36,166 nt of DNA from Candidatus Aenigmatarchaeota archaeon (GTDB taxonomy: Archaea > Aenigmatarchaeota > Aenigmatarchaeia > QMZP01 > QMZT01). The notes beneath the pieces are model-generated. The model was given only the letters and a program-made list of their open reading frames with translations, was not told the origin of the DNA and did not search any database. Position numbers and translations under genes: made by a program. The stretch spans positions 1 through 36,166 of the forward strand of contig JAFGCI010000006.1 in NCBI GenBank assembly GCA_016932735.1, given 5' to 3'. Below are positions 26,313 through 32,841 of the stretch, one piece after another (position 1 is the first letter of the stretch; the number at the start of each line of letters is the position of its first letter).

Positions 26313-26789
26313 TCAGACATTCAGAATCCATATGTAATAATTCAGGACAGCGGCAAAAGTCACCCATGCAATATACGGAACGAGCATTAATGCCGCAGGT
26401 CTCGATAATTTGTAGAACAAAACTATTGTTGCAAGTATTGAAAGCCATAATATTATTATTTCTGCGAATGCGAGCATTGGATTCTGAAGCCCGAAGAAAA
26501 GGACTGACCAGATTACATTGAACAGAAGCTGGATTCCGAAGACAGAAACTGCAAATCTGACATCCTTCTTTTCGAGGCCTTTCTCCCATATAAGATAAAG
26601 GGATATTCCCATAAGGACGAAAAGTGTTGTCCAGACAGGCGCAAAGAGCCAGTTCGGAGGATTAAACCAAGGCTTATTGACCAAAGCATACCATGTAGGA
26701 ATGTTAGGCGTAGTAAAGAACGAGCCGATTATTCCTGCGAGCTGGCATATGACTATTGATACAATAAGTCTTGGAAAATTGACTTTCAT
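26313..26789 (-). CDS. tspO: TspO/MBR family membrane protein
   Basis: A 158-residue five-helix protein of the TspO/translocator family. It is Trp-rich, with the characteristic WYALVNKPWFNPPNWLFAPVW segment (split: WYALVNKPWF, NPPNWLFAPVW), the central NVIWSVLFFGLQNP and the final WVTFAAVLNYYIW. Family members bind porphyrins or tetrapyrroles and act in stress signalling. It is transcribed alone between lhr and purD, with an ATG at 26789. Confidence 0.93.
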   Translation of the reverse strand: MKVNFPRLIVSIVICQLAGIIGSFFTTPNIPTWYALVNKPWFNPPNWLFAPVWTTLFVLMGISLYLIWEKGLEKKDVRFAVSVFGIQLLFNVIWSVLFFGLQNPMLAFAEIIILWLSILATIVLFYKLSRPAALMLVPYIAWVTFAAVLNYYIWILNV

Positions 26790-26817
26790 GAATTGTAATT
26801 GATTCAGGTCTTATTAA

Positions 26818-29649
26818 TTAATTCCAGAACCTCTTTGTCCTGACGTAAGTCTTCTCTGCTTCAAGTATTTCTTTGAACAAGTCGTTCCCCTTTCTTACTT
26901 TGTCCAGAATCCTTACAATCACTTTAGGGCCGACGCCTCTTCCGGACAATGCAATTATCGCGTCTTTTCCGTGCGAGAGAACAATGCTTGCGCCGTCGAG
27001 GATTTCATTCATTGCATGGGTCTCCCCTGCCGTCATGTTTTTCTTTGCTGTGTATTTCTTGATTATCTTTGCACGGGCTGTCGAGTTAGGATGGATGACT
27101 CCGATAAGACGAGCCTGGCATATCGGACATTCAATCTTTTCCGGCAGGTTCTTCAAGCGGTAGGTTATGTCCATTCCTCCGCAGTTACAGCAAACAAGCC
27201 TTGCCGAAGATGTCATCAGCCTGTTCCTGAAAGCTTCCAATATTTCTGATTCGGGCTTATCGGGTGCGACTATCTCATATTTCCTGATTAGCCCGAACTC
27301 TCCGAAGGAGGAAAGCCCCTGTTTCTCGACAATCCGGAAATCTCCCCCCTTCAGCTTTTTCAGGATTTCTTCCGCCTTATCGACATCAAGCTTCTCGTTG
27401 AAAATCTCGTTGAACGTTTCCTCGTATGCAGGCGTTCCCGTATAAGCCTCAACGACTTTCCTGATGTAGCCCTTTCCGTAGTCGGCGTCCCTTGAGATTA
27501 TCCCGAACCTTTTTGCGACATGGATGAATCTCCATGTGAAAAGCTCTGTTCCGGGAAGGGAGACGCGGAGAAGCCCCGCAACCGATTCTGGCTTCAGCTC
27601 TTCGAATGCTTCCTTAACAATGCCCCACTGCCTGTTCGGGACCTTGAGCATTATCCTGTACGGGTCGGTCTGGAGCCCGACAGAGCCTATCCTTGACGCA
27701 AGAAGTGTTGTTAAGCATCTTCCAAGAGTTTCATTGACAAGAGAGCCGAAACATGTATGGAGAATCATGTTGTCTTCGAATGTTTCTATCAGGATTGTCT
27801 TATCGTCAGGAACGACTCCTGTTTTCAGCTGTTTTGTTATCGCGTTCTTCATCTTCTCTGCAACTTCCCTTTCAACGGGATAATTTTCCATTATCCACGG
27901 AATCGGGTTTTCGTTTCTGGATATCATATTTGCGATCTCTCTTCTCATCAAACCAACTTCCTGCGCAATGTCAAAGGGAACAGGAATAAGCTCCCCCTCC
28001 CATGCTGGTATCGGCGCTTCTATTCCTGATGCCGGCTCAACTATCAGTTTTCCTGATGATGCTTCAAGGACTCTCCACGTCTGTCCGGAGACTATGAAAG
28101 TCGTTCCGGGAGAGCCGTGCAGTGCGACGAATTCCGCATCAAGGCTTCCGACCGGCCTTCCCGAAGAGATGTCTATGACCTTGTAATTCTTGATGTCGGG
28201 GATTGTCGAGAGATTGGAGTAATAATAATCGAAAGAGCGCTTCTTTCTTCTCAAAGTAACTTCCTTTGTGAACTTGTCGTTGGTCCATACGTTTCCGACC
28301 TTCTGTGCGAACCTTGCGACTTTCTCGAAATCATCATATGTGAGGTTCCTGTACTCGTATGCGCCTTTCAGAATCCCGTAAGCTTTCTTCAGCGGGATTT
28401 CGTATTGCTCAAGAGCCATCCCGACAATCTGCTGCCCGAGGACATCGAGGCTCATCTCATAAATATTGGTTGGCTCTATCTTTCCCTCCAGTGCAAATTT
28501 AGCAATCGCGGCCGACTCGAAGCAGTCGTCGCTGTCCGCCGTTATTATGATTCCTTTCGAAGTCTCTTTCATCGTATGGCCGCTCCTTCCGACTCTTTGA
28601 AGGAGTTTGGAAACCTGCCTCGGGGACAAATATTGTATAACAAGATTGATTGAACCGATATCGATGCCAAGCTCAAGAGAGCTCGTGCATATCAGAGCCT
28701 GTATGTCTTCTTTCTTGAACTGCTTCTCGGTCTCTATCCTGTTCTCCTTGGATAATGAGGAATGATGCGTTTCGACGTTGACGTCCTTTGCGAAAGCCTT
28801 CATCCTTGATGAAAGAACCTCGGCGAACTCTCTCGTATTGGTGAAGACGAGAGTCGACTTGCTCTTCTTTATCAGGCTCTTGATTAATTTCAATCTTGCC
28901 GCAGTATCCGGCCCTAAAAACATTTCCTCCGATACTTTCTCGTCTTCCTTGTCAGGAACCGGAGAAGTTATCTTGAGTTCCAGTTTTCTTTTCCCTGCAA
29001 CATCAATTATATTGCACGGCTTTCCTGCGGTGAGGAATTTCGCGACCTTGTCAGGCGTCCCTATCGTTGCGGACAGGCCGACAATCTGTATGTCGCGGCC
29101 CGACTGCTCTTTTACGAGCCATTTCAGCCTTTCCAGAGCAAGGGAGAGCTGAACGCCTCTCTTGCTTTCGACAAGCTCGTGTATCTCATCGACTATGACC
29201 CACCTGATGTTGGAGATGTTCGCCCTCATTTTTGAGCCTGTCAGTATTGCCTGAAGCGTTTCCGGAGTTGAGATGAGCATGTCCGGAGGGTTCTCCGCCT
29301 GCATTCCCCTTTCATACTGGCTCGTATCTCCATGCCTCACTGAAACCTCGAAGCCTATTTCAGCGGACCACCAGAGAATTCTGTCAAGCATGTCCCTGTT
29401 CAGGCTTTTCAGCGGCGTCAGGTAAAGAATTGATATAGGTTTGCATTTCTGCTTTCCGGATTTCATCCATTCATCAAATATGGGAAGGACTGCTGACTCC
29501 GTCTTCCCGAAGCCTGTCGGAGCTATTATAAGAGTGTCCTTTCCGGAAATTATGCTCGGGATTCCCTCTTCCTGGACAGGGCTGGGCCTGCCGAATCCTC
29601 TCTTTTTGATTACTTTCTGTAATTCAGGAGAAAAAAGTTCCCAGACCAT
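26818..29649 (-). CDS. lhr: Lhr-type superfamily 2 ATP-dependent helicase
   Basis: A 943-residue helicase with two RecA domains. Walker A is APTGFGKTE, the DExH box is VDEIHE, followed by GLSATIG and motif VI QRVGRSGH. An Lhr-core winged-helix and beta-barrel region follows, and an archaeal C-terminal extension with a four-cysteine zinc ribbon (CNCG...CPIC) and a helix-hairpin-helix-like GRGVGPKVIVRIL. Lhr helicases act in replication-coupled repair. The frame reaches ATG 29676, but a TTATATAA box at about 29680-29690 puts the transcription start downstream of it, so ATG 29649 (MVWELFSPEL) is preferred. It is divergent from the winged-helix regulator. Confidence 0.92.
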   Translation of the reverse strand: MVWELFSPELQKVIKKRGFGRPSPVQEEGIPSIISGKDTLIIAPTGFGKTESAVLPIFDEWMKSGKQKCKPISILYLTPLKSLNRDMLDRILWWSAEIGFEVSVRHGDTSQYERGMQAENPPDMLISTPETLQAILTGSKMRANISNIRWVIVDEIHELVESKRGVQLSLALERLKWLVKEQSGRDIQIVGLSATIGTPDKVAKFLTAGKPCNIIDVAGKRKLELKITSPVPDKEDEKVSEEMFLGPDTAARLKLIKSLIKKSKSTLVFTNTREFAEVLSSRMKAFAKDVNVETHHSSLSKENRIETEKQFKKEDIQALICTSSLELGIDIGSINLVIQYLSPRQVSKLLQRVGRSGHTMKETSKGIIITADSDDCFESAAIAKFALEGKIEPTNIYEMSLDVLGQQIVGMALEQYEIPLKKAYGILKGAYEYRNLTYDDFEKVARFAQKVGNVWTNDKFTKEVTLRRKKRSFDYYYSNLSTIPDIKNYKVIDISSGRPVGSLDAEFVALHGSPGTTFIVSGQTWRVLEASSGKLIVEPASGIEAPIPAWEGELIPVPFDIAQEVGLMRREIANMISRNENPIPWIMENYPVEREVAEKMKNAITKQLKTGVVPDDKTILIETFEDNMILHTCFGSLVNETLGRCLTTLLASRIGSVGLQTDPYRIMLKVPNRQWGIVKEAFEELKPESVAGLLRVSLPGTELFTWRFIHVAKRFGIISRDADYGKGYIRKVVEAYTGTPAYEETFNEIFNEKLDVDKAEEILKKLKGGDFRIVEKQGLSSFGEFGLIRKYEIVAPDKPESEILEAFRNRLMTSSARLVCCNCGGMDITYRLKNLPEKIECPICQARLIGVIHPNSTARAKIIKKYTAKKNMTAGETHAMNEILDGASIVLSHGKDAIIALSGRGVGPKVIVRILDKVRKGNDLFKEILEAEKTYVRTKRFWN

Positions 29650-29701
29650 GGCCAACGCTTTATTTGTATAATGCATAATTATATAACCCTCTGCGGGCGT
29701 G

Positions 29702-29718
29702 TGAAAAGTGAAAAATGA
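29702..29718 (+). repeat. TGAAAAG-type repeat, copy 1
   Basis: A 17-bp sequence of near-tandem TGAAAAG units in the lhr/regulator divergent promoter region. It matches 31136-31152 upstream of orc1 at 16 of 17 positions. Confidence 0.4.
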
Positions 29719-29811
29719 GTCGGATTCTAAAATAAAAGAATAATGTTACTTTGAAATGAAAACAAAACGTTAAATATATAAGTTTTACTATCAATAAATA
29801 GTTGTGATTTG

Positions 29812-30228
29812 ATGGTAATTGACTTCGAACCAAGGAATATCGCTGATATCGAACTCAAGTTAAGAGCCACCACCGCATGCGAAAATATCAATCGTTTGTC
29901 AATTCTCTATCTTCTTAAGAAGTCAACCAAGAATGAAATGAAAGCCGAGGACATTTCAAGTATTCTTGGAGTGAGCCACAGGACAGCTCTTTATCATCTG
30001 ACGATTCTGAAAGACTATGATCTTGTTGAAGTCAGGAAATTTACTAGAAGAGGTTTCCGGCTTTTCCGTTCTGTATGGGGTCTGAAAAATGACGAGAGCA
30101 TGGACCAGATTTTTGGCATAATCCATAATAAATATGGAATGGAAGGCCTTCATACACTTGTCAAAAACAATATAGAAGCAAGAAAATCAAATTCAAGAAA
30201 GAAACCGAAGGCTTATATTATTTGTTAA
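29812..30228 (+). CDS. Winged helix-turn-helix transcriptional regulator (ArsR-like)
   Basis: A 138-residue protein with an N-terminal winged HTH: NRLSILYLLKK, recognition region ISSILGVSHRTALYHLTIL, then a wing DLVEVRKFTRRGFRLFR. The C-terminal 50 residues are helical and basic, probably for dimerisation. No metal-binding cysteine cluster is seen, so the signal is unknown. ATG 29812 is favoured over TTG 29809, being preceded by GTGAT and by a TTAAATATATAAG box at about 29770-29782. It is divergent from lhr and may control it or itself. Confidence 0.85.
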   Translation: MVIDFEPRNIADIELKLRATTACENINRLSILYLLKKSTKNEMKAEDISSILGVSHRTALYHLTILKDYDLVEVRKFTRRGFRLFRSVWGLKNDESMDQIFGIIHNKYGMEGLHTLVKNNIEARKSNSRKKPKAYIIC

Positions 30229-30266
30229 GAATTAATCGCCTCAGACGAGCCGAGGTCGTTGATTCA

Positions 30267-30356
30267 TCATTTGCTCTTGTGTCTCATCTTCTTTCTTCTT
30301 TTCTTGAGCTTATGGGTTTTAATCTTGCTCTTTTTCCTTTTCTTGCCACACGGCAT
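30267..30356 (-). CDS. 29-residue basic protein, COX24/AURKAIP1-like
   Basis: ATG at 30356 opens a 29-codon frame, MPCGKKRKK...KTHKLKKRRKKMRHKSK, ended by TGA at 30267-30269. It is preceded by an extended Shine-Dalgarno (AGAGGTTGAT, about 5 bases from the ATG). The pattern KxHKLKKRRKKMRHK matches the short basic motif of the COX24/AURKAIP1 (mS38, bS22-type) ribosome-associated proteins. It is therefore probably a ribosome- or rRNA-binding peptide. More than half the residues are Lys or Arg. It is convergent with the upstream regulator gene. Confidence 0.72.
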   Translation of the reverse strand: MPCGKKRKKSKIKTHKLKKRRKKMRHKSK

Positions 30357-30413
30357 TGCATATCAACCTCTAATAATTTATTGTATGAATCCGCTTAAAT
30401 TGATTGTTGGAAC

Positions 30414-30456
30414 TATAGTGGACGACACGTCTTTCCGGATTTTGTCGTTCACTATA
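30414..30456. repeat. 14-bp inverted repeat (hairpin)
   Basis: TATAGTGGACGACA (30414-30427) pairs with TGTCGTTCACTATA (30443-30456), 14 pairs with one G-T wobble, around a 15-nt loop. It lies upstream of the 29-residue gene and tRNA gene, in a 190-bp AT-rich interval. It could be an operator, a transcript hairpin or part of an origin near orc1. Confidence 0.6.
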
Positions 30457-30457
30457 T

Positions 30458-30492
30458 TTCACTGACATTTTCAATTTCATTATATCAGTGAA
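30458..30492. repeat. 8-bp inverted repeat
   Basis: TTCACTGA (30458-30465) and TCAGTGAA (30485-30492) are perfect complements around a 19-nt spacer. The TTCACT core also appears inside the preceding inverted repeat, so the two may carry binding sites for the same protein. Confidence 0.5.
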
Positions 30493-30520
30493 CATATTAC
30501 AGCGTAAAACATTAATAAAT

Positions 30521-30528
30521 CTTTATAG
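30521..30528 (+). promoter_or_regulatory. TATA box of the tRNA-Thr gene
   Basis: CTTTATAG lies about 23-27 bp upstream of the first base of the tRNA at 30548, the expected spacing for transcription starting at or just before the mature 5' end. Confidence 0.6.
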
Positions 30529-30569
30529 ATTAATTAATAGACATTAGGCCTCGATAGCTCAGTCTGGCA

Positions 30570-30600
30570 GACAGTATCGGAAACGATGTGTCCGGCAACA
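30570..30600 (+). other. tRNA-Thr intron 1 (D-arm, 31 nt)
   Basis: It interrupts the tRNA around positions 21-23. The junction is ambiguous by up to two bases (30570-30600, 30571-30601 or 30572-30602 give the same mature sequence). Inside, ATCG and CGAT close a GAAA tetraloop, extended by GACA/TGTC. A canonical bulge-helix-bulge is not obvious here. Confidence 0.8.
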
Positions 30601-30616
30601 GAGCGGCTGACTTGTA

Positions 30617-30689
30617 TCTGATATGGTGAGAAAACGTCGGAATGACAGCGCAAGGCTGTCGGTCTGGAGTTTTTCTGTGACCGTAAGAT
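30617..30689 (+). other. tRNA-Thr intron 2 (anticodon loop 37/38, 73 nt)
   Basis: This is at the canonical archaeal intron site after position 37. CTGA at 30618-30621 in the intron pairs with TCAG at 30691-30694 in the exon. TAT and ATA three-base bulges flank this 4-bp helix, and cleavage after the second bulge base gives the right mature loop. This is the expected bulge-helix-bulge substrate of the archaeal splicing endonuclease. The body also has a GACAGC/GCTGTC hairpin. Confidence 0.88.
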
Positions 30690-30711
30690 ATCAGCAGGTC
30701 CTGGGTTCGAA

Positions 30712-30769
30712 TAACCAACTCATGTGTAAATGAGTTCCATGTCACTGAAGGCGACTGTCGGTTAGAAAT
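30712..30769 (+). other. tRNA-Thr intron 3 (T-loop, about 59/60, 58 nt)
   Basis: It splits the T-loop; the exact junction is uncertain by a few bases, but all solutions that leave a 7-nt loop are 58 nt. AACC (30713-30716) and GGTT (30760-30763) pair at its base, and AACTCAT (30717-30723) with ATGAGTT (30730-30736) form an internal hairpin. Introns at 59/60 are known from some Thermoproteales tRNAs. Confidence 0.8.
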
Positions 30770-30783
30770 TCCCAGCCGGGGCT

Positions 30784-30796
30784 TATTTTTCTTTTT
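30784..30796 (+). terminator. T-rich terminator of the tRNA gene
   Basis: TATTTTTCTTTTT begins one base after the tRNA discriminator, the usual U-tract signal for archaeal RNA polymerase. Confidence 0.6.
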
Positions 30797-30826
30797 ATCG
30801 AACAATCAAAATAAGAAATAGTATTT

Positions 30827-30841
30827 GAGTCTCTCAGACTC
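30827..30841 (-). terminator. Hairpin ending the small-ORF unit
   Basis: GAGTCT and AGACTC form a perfect 6-bp stem with a 3-nt loop, directly after the TAA at 30844-30846. On the minus strand it is followed by T-rich sequence. It looks like the 3' end of a short transcript. Confidence 0.5.
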
Positions 30842-30843
30842 CT

Positions 30844-30951
30844 TTATCCTGCTACAAACTCAAACAATCTTGTCTGGTTGCATACCTGTCCCTGGATTTC
30901 CGTTACTTTGGGGAACATCTTTTCAATCAATACATCAACTATTCGTCCCAT
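30844..30951 (-). CDS. Small ORF, 35 aa, overlapping the upstream 20-aa ORF
   Basis: ATG 30951 opens MGRIVDVLIEKMFPK...LFEFVAG, 35 codons ending in TAA followed at once by a terminator-like hairpin. It overlaps the preceding 20-codon ORF by 13 bp in another frame, so translation could be coupled, or a single frameshift would join them into one protein of about 50 residues. It has no recognised family and no Shine-Dalgarno of its own. Its look is amphipathic-helical. Confidence 0.4.
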   Translation of the reverse strand: MGRIVDVLIEKMFPKVTEIQGQVCNQTRLFEFVAG

Positions 30952-31001
30952 ATTATACCACACTGCGCTGCTATAATCTTTATCGGCTCTCTGTATTCCA
31001 T
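30939..31001 (-). CDS. Short ORF (20 aa) with very strong Shine-Dalgarno
   Basis: ATG 31001 is preceded by AGAGGTGAT (31006-31014), one of the best Shine-Dalgarno matches in the window, at 4-nt spacing. The frame encodes MEYREPIKIIAAQCGIIWDE and stops at 30939. It may be a leader peptide or the first half of a frameshifted gene with the 35-codon ORF. Upstream lies a GC-rich leader with a TTATAA box near 31110. Confidence 0.4.
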   Translation of the reverse strand: MEYREPIKIIAAQCGIIWDE

Positions 31002-31014
31002 GAAAATCACCTCT

Positions 31015-31088
31015 TTTCCGGCCCGCTTAACCCCCGGAGGGGAAATGGGATGGGGGAGCGTGCCGTCCGCGGGCACCGACGACACGCA
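31015..31088 (-). promoter_or_regulatory. GC-rich structured leader upstream of the small ORFs
   Basis: An island of high GC in AT-rich surroundings. On the minus strand GTGCC/GGCAC makes a hairpin inside a longer CGTG/CACG pairing, and CCCCTCCGGGG can form a second stem. A CTTATAAGG box near 31110-31118 would start transcription about 31087, making this an approximately 85-nt leader ending in the Shine-Dalgarno. Its function is unknown; it could be a cis-acting RNA. Nothing else supportable is seen between 31020 and the orc1 start apart from the repeat at 31136. Confidence 0.4.
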
Positions 31089-31135
31089 CTAAAACTAACT
31101 TCTCACCAGCCCCTTATAAGGCATTTCCAGGGAGC

Positions 31136-31152
31136 TGAAAAGTGAAAAGTGA
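31136..31152 (+). repeat. TGAAAAG-type repeat, copy 2
   Basis: Near-tandem TGAAAAG units about 35 bp before the orc1 ATG, matching the sequence at 29702-29718 at 16 of 17 positions. Confidence 0.4.
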
Positions 31153-31186
31153 AGCCTTTAAGAGCTTCCTTCTTAAACAGTAATAT

Positions 31187-32242
31187 ATGAACACAAAGGA
31201 CATGCTTCTCGACAATGAAACACTGTTCAAGAATGAGGAAGTCTTCACTCCGGATTATGTCCCGGACGAGATAGCTTTTCGCGATTCGCAGATAAAGGAG
31301 ATGACATTTGCGATAAAGCCCGCGATGCGCGGAGGACGGCCTTCGCACATGTTCCTGATAGGACCTACCGGAACAGGGAAGACTACGTGCATCCAGCATC
31401 TTTTCAGCGAGATAAGGGAAACAACGAAGAGCGTAATACCTATCCACCTTAACTGTCAGATACTTTCAACGCCATTCAAGATTCTTGCGGAGATACACAA
31501 GCAGGTTCTCGGAATACTCCCGCCGGAAACCGGAGTCCCGCTGACGAAGGTTCAGGACGACATCTTCGGCTACGCTGTCAGGGAAAAGAAGACGCTTCTT
31601 GTCGCCCTTGATGACATAATTCCATTATTCACAGGAGATACTGCCAACAAACTGCTCTATGCCCTTCTGAGGGCACACGAATCCTTTCCGGGGATAAAGG
31701 TCGCGGTATTCGCCGTCTCCACCGAGGACATGCTCCATCTTCTTGATGACAGGGTGAGGTCAATCTTTATGCCCAACCGGATAGAATTCCCGCCATACAA
31801 AACGGAAGAGATATTCCAGATACTAAAGGAAAGAAGCAGGCTCGGTTTTTACCCCGGCGTTTTGAGCGATTCCATAATCAGGAAGATTTCCGGCCAGACC
31901 AACGATATGAGGGTTGCAATCGATACTCTCAGAAAATGCGCCTTAAATGCTGAAATGGACGCTTCAAGGGAGGTCAAAGAGAAGCATCTGGAGAAGGCTC
32001 TCCAGTCCGTCTCAGAAAGGAAGAGGGTCGATGTCGGCCTTGAGGCAGAAAGCATCCTTGATATCATAAAAAAGAAGACCCCGATTGAATCGGGAGAGCT
32101 CTTCGAGATAATCAGGAAAGAGAAGAACTTCAGCTACTCGAAATTCTACCGGCTTTTGCAGAAGCTGAAGAACGGGAAGCTCGTCAATATCGAGCAGATA
32201 GACAAGCAGAAGGGGAAAACGAGTTTAATATCAATAAAATAA
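31187..32242 (+). CDS. orc1/cdc6: Orc1/Cdc6 replication initiator
   Basis: A 351-residue AAA+ protein of the archaeal Orc1/Cdc6 family, which binds origins and loads MCM helicase. Walker A is GPTGTGKTT; Walker B is LLVALDDI; a sensor segment AVFAVSTEDM and a sensor II/lid region (GQTNDMRVAIDTLRKC) follow. The C-terminal 80 residues form a winged helix (SGELFEIIRKE, SKFYRLLQKLKNGKLV) for DNA binding. A CCTTTAAGAG element about 25-30 bp before the ATG suggests a nearly leaderless mRNA. Archaeal origins are often next to this gene; the upstream interval holds inverted repeats but no recognised ORB. Confidence 0.93.
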   Translation: MNTKDMLLDNETLFKNEEVFTPDYVPDEIAFRDSQIKEMTFAIKPAMRGGRPSHMFLIGPTGTGKTTCIQHLFSEIRETTKSVIPIHLNCQILSTPFKILAEIHKQVLGILPPETGVPLTKVQDDIFGYAVREKKTLLVALDDIIPLFTGDTANKLLYALLRAHESFPGIKVAVFAVSTEDMLHLLDDRVRSIFMPNRIEFPPYKTEEIFQILKERSRLGFYPGVLSDSIIRKISGQTNDMRVAIDTLRKCALNAEMDASREVKEKHLEKALQSVSERKRVDVGLEAESILDIIKKKTPIESGELFEIIRKEKNFSYSKFYRLLQKLKNGKLVNIEQIDKQKGKTSLISIK

Positions 32243-32290
32243 ACTTTGACTACTGGTAAGTTTTAAAAGTTTTACTTATAATTAATCACA

Positions 32291-32827
32291 ATGCCTTGTC
32301 CATATGCTACTTCAGGAGCAACCGGTTTTAGAATACGAGGGGAAACTCCAATTGCGTTATTTCAAAGCATGGAACCTAAATATGCAGCCGTAACAAGGGG
32401 AATGATATCCTACCTTAGCTCTGAATACAGAAGAATTGTACCAAAAGAAGGTACAGGAATGACATTCTGGGGGCATCTGCATATGCCGTTCAATCAAATA
32501 ATTGATTTAGGCGATGGAAAGCATCACGTCCCCTTCAATAACGGCGGAACTGAACAATATGAGATGTCGGGTGACGGTTGCTTTTCTTCAATTAAATCAG
32601 ATCCTATTGAAAGCCTGACTCCGCAAACCAAGGATCTCATAGTCATGAGGAACATGGTAATAAAGGGCACAGAGCATAAAACAGTGAGAGGGCATCAAAC
32701 ATATCTCGTATTGACTAATATTCAGGGATGCTGTAAATTTCCCGACAGGGTGGAAGTTGATGCTTCTTTTGAAGAAATTCTTAAAGAAATGAATTTAGAC
32801 ATCTATGGGTTTTGGAGAAGACAATAA
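32291..32827 (+). CDS. Hypothetical protein (178 aa)
   Basis: A soluble protein with no family that I recognise. It contains a His-rich central stretch (FWGHLHMPFNQ, GKHHVPFNNGG), a conserved-looking KDLIVMRNMVIKG, and C-terminal cysteines (QGCCKF). Codon use is more AT-rich than in orc1, suggesting an accessory origin. ATG 32291 has TTACTTATAATTA about 20 bp upstream and is probably leaderless. It is convergent with the lipoprotein gene. Confidence 0.72.
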   Translation: MPCPYATSGATGFRIRGETPIALFQSMEPKYAAVTRGMISYLSSEYRRIVPKEGTGMTFWGHLHMPFNQIIDLGDGKHHVPFNNGGTEQYEMSGDGCFSSIKSDPIESLTPQTKDLIVMRNMVIKGTEHKTVRGHQTYLVLTNIQGCCKFPDRVEVDASFEEILKEMNLDIYGFWRRQ

Positions 32828-32841
32828 TTTTTTGGGTATTG

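Larger units (their letters stand above)
30548..30783 (+). tRNA. tRNA-Thr(UGU) interrupted by three introns
   Basis: Removing 31, 73 and 58 nt from this 236-bp gene leaves a 74-nt tRNA with every standard feature. These are: 7-bp acceptor (30548-30554 with 30776-30782; one A7-C66 mismatch and one T-G wobble); T8-A9; D-stem GCTC/GAGC with G18G19; anticodon stem GCTGA/TCAGC; loop CTTGTAA with anticodon TGT; variable loop AGGTC; T-stem CTGGG/CCCAG with loop TTCGAAT; and discriminator T73. Anticodon, G1-C72, C2-G71 and U73 fit archaeal tRNA-Thr. CCA is not encoded. A TATA box lies about 25 bp upstream and T-runs follow. Introns sit in the D-loop, at the canonical 37/38 site and in the T-loop. A37 at the middle splice site would be a t6A target. 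Confidence 0.9.

Noticed and set aside
28117-28653. 178-residue plus-strand ORF antisense to lhr
   Set aside because: It shadows the helicase reading frame, which is fully conserved; no start signals.
30530-30805. 91-residue minus-strand ORF over the tRNA-Thr
   Set aside because: Explained by the tRNA and its introns on the other strand.
31015-31090. GC-rich island as SRP RNA, RNase P RNA or 5S rRNA
   Set aside because: None of the conserved cores of those RNAs is present; a leader of a short transcript fits better.
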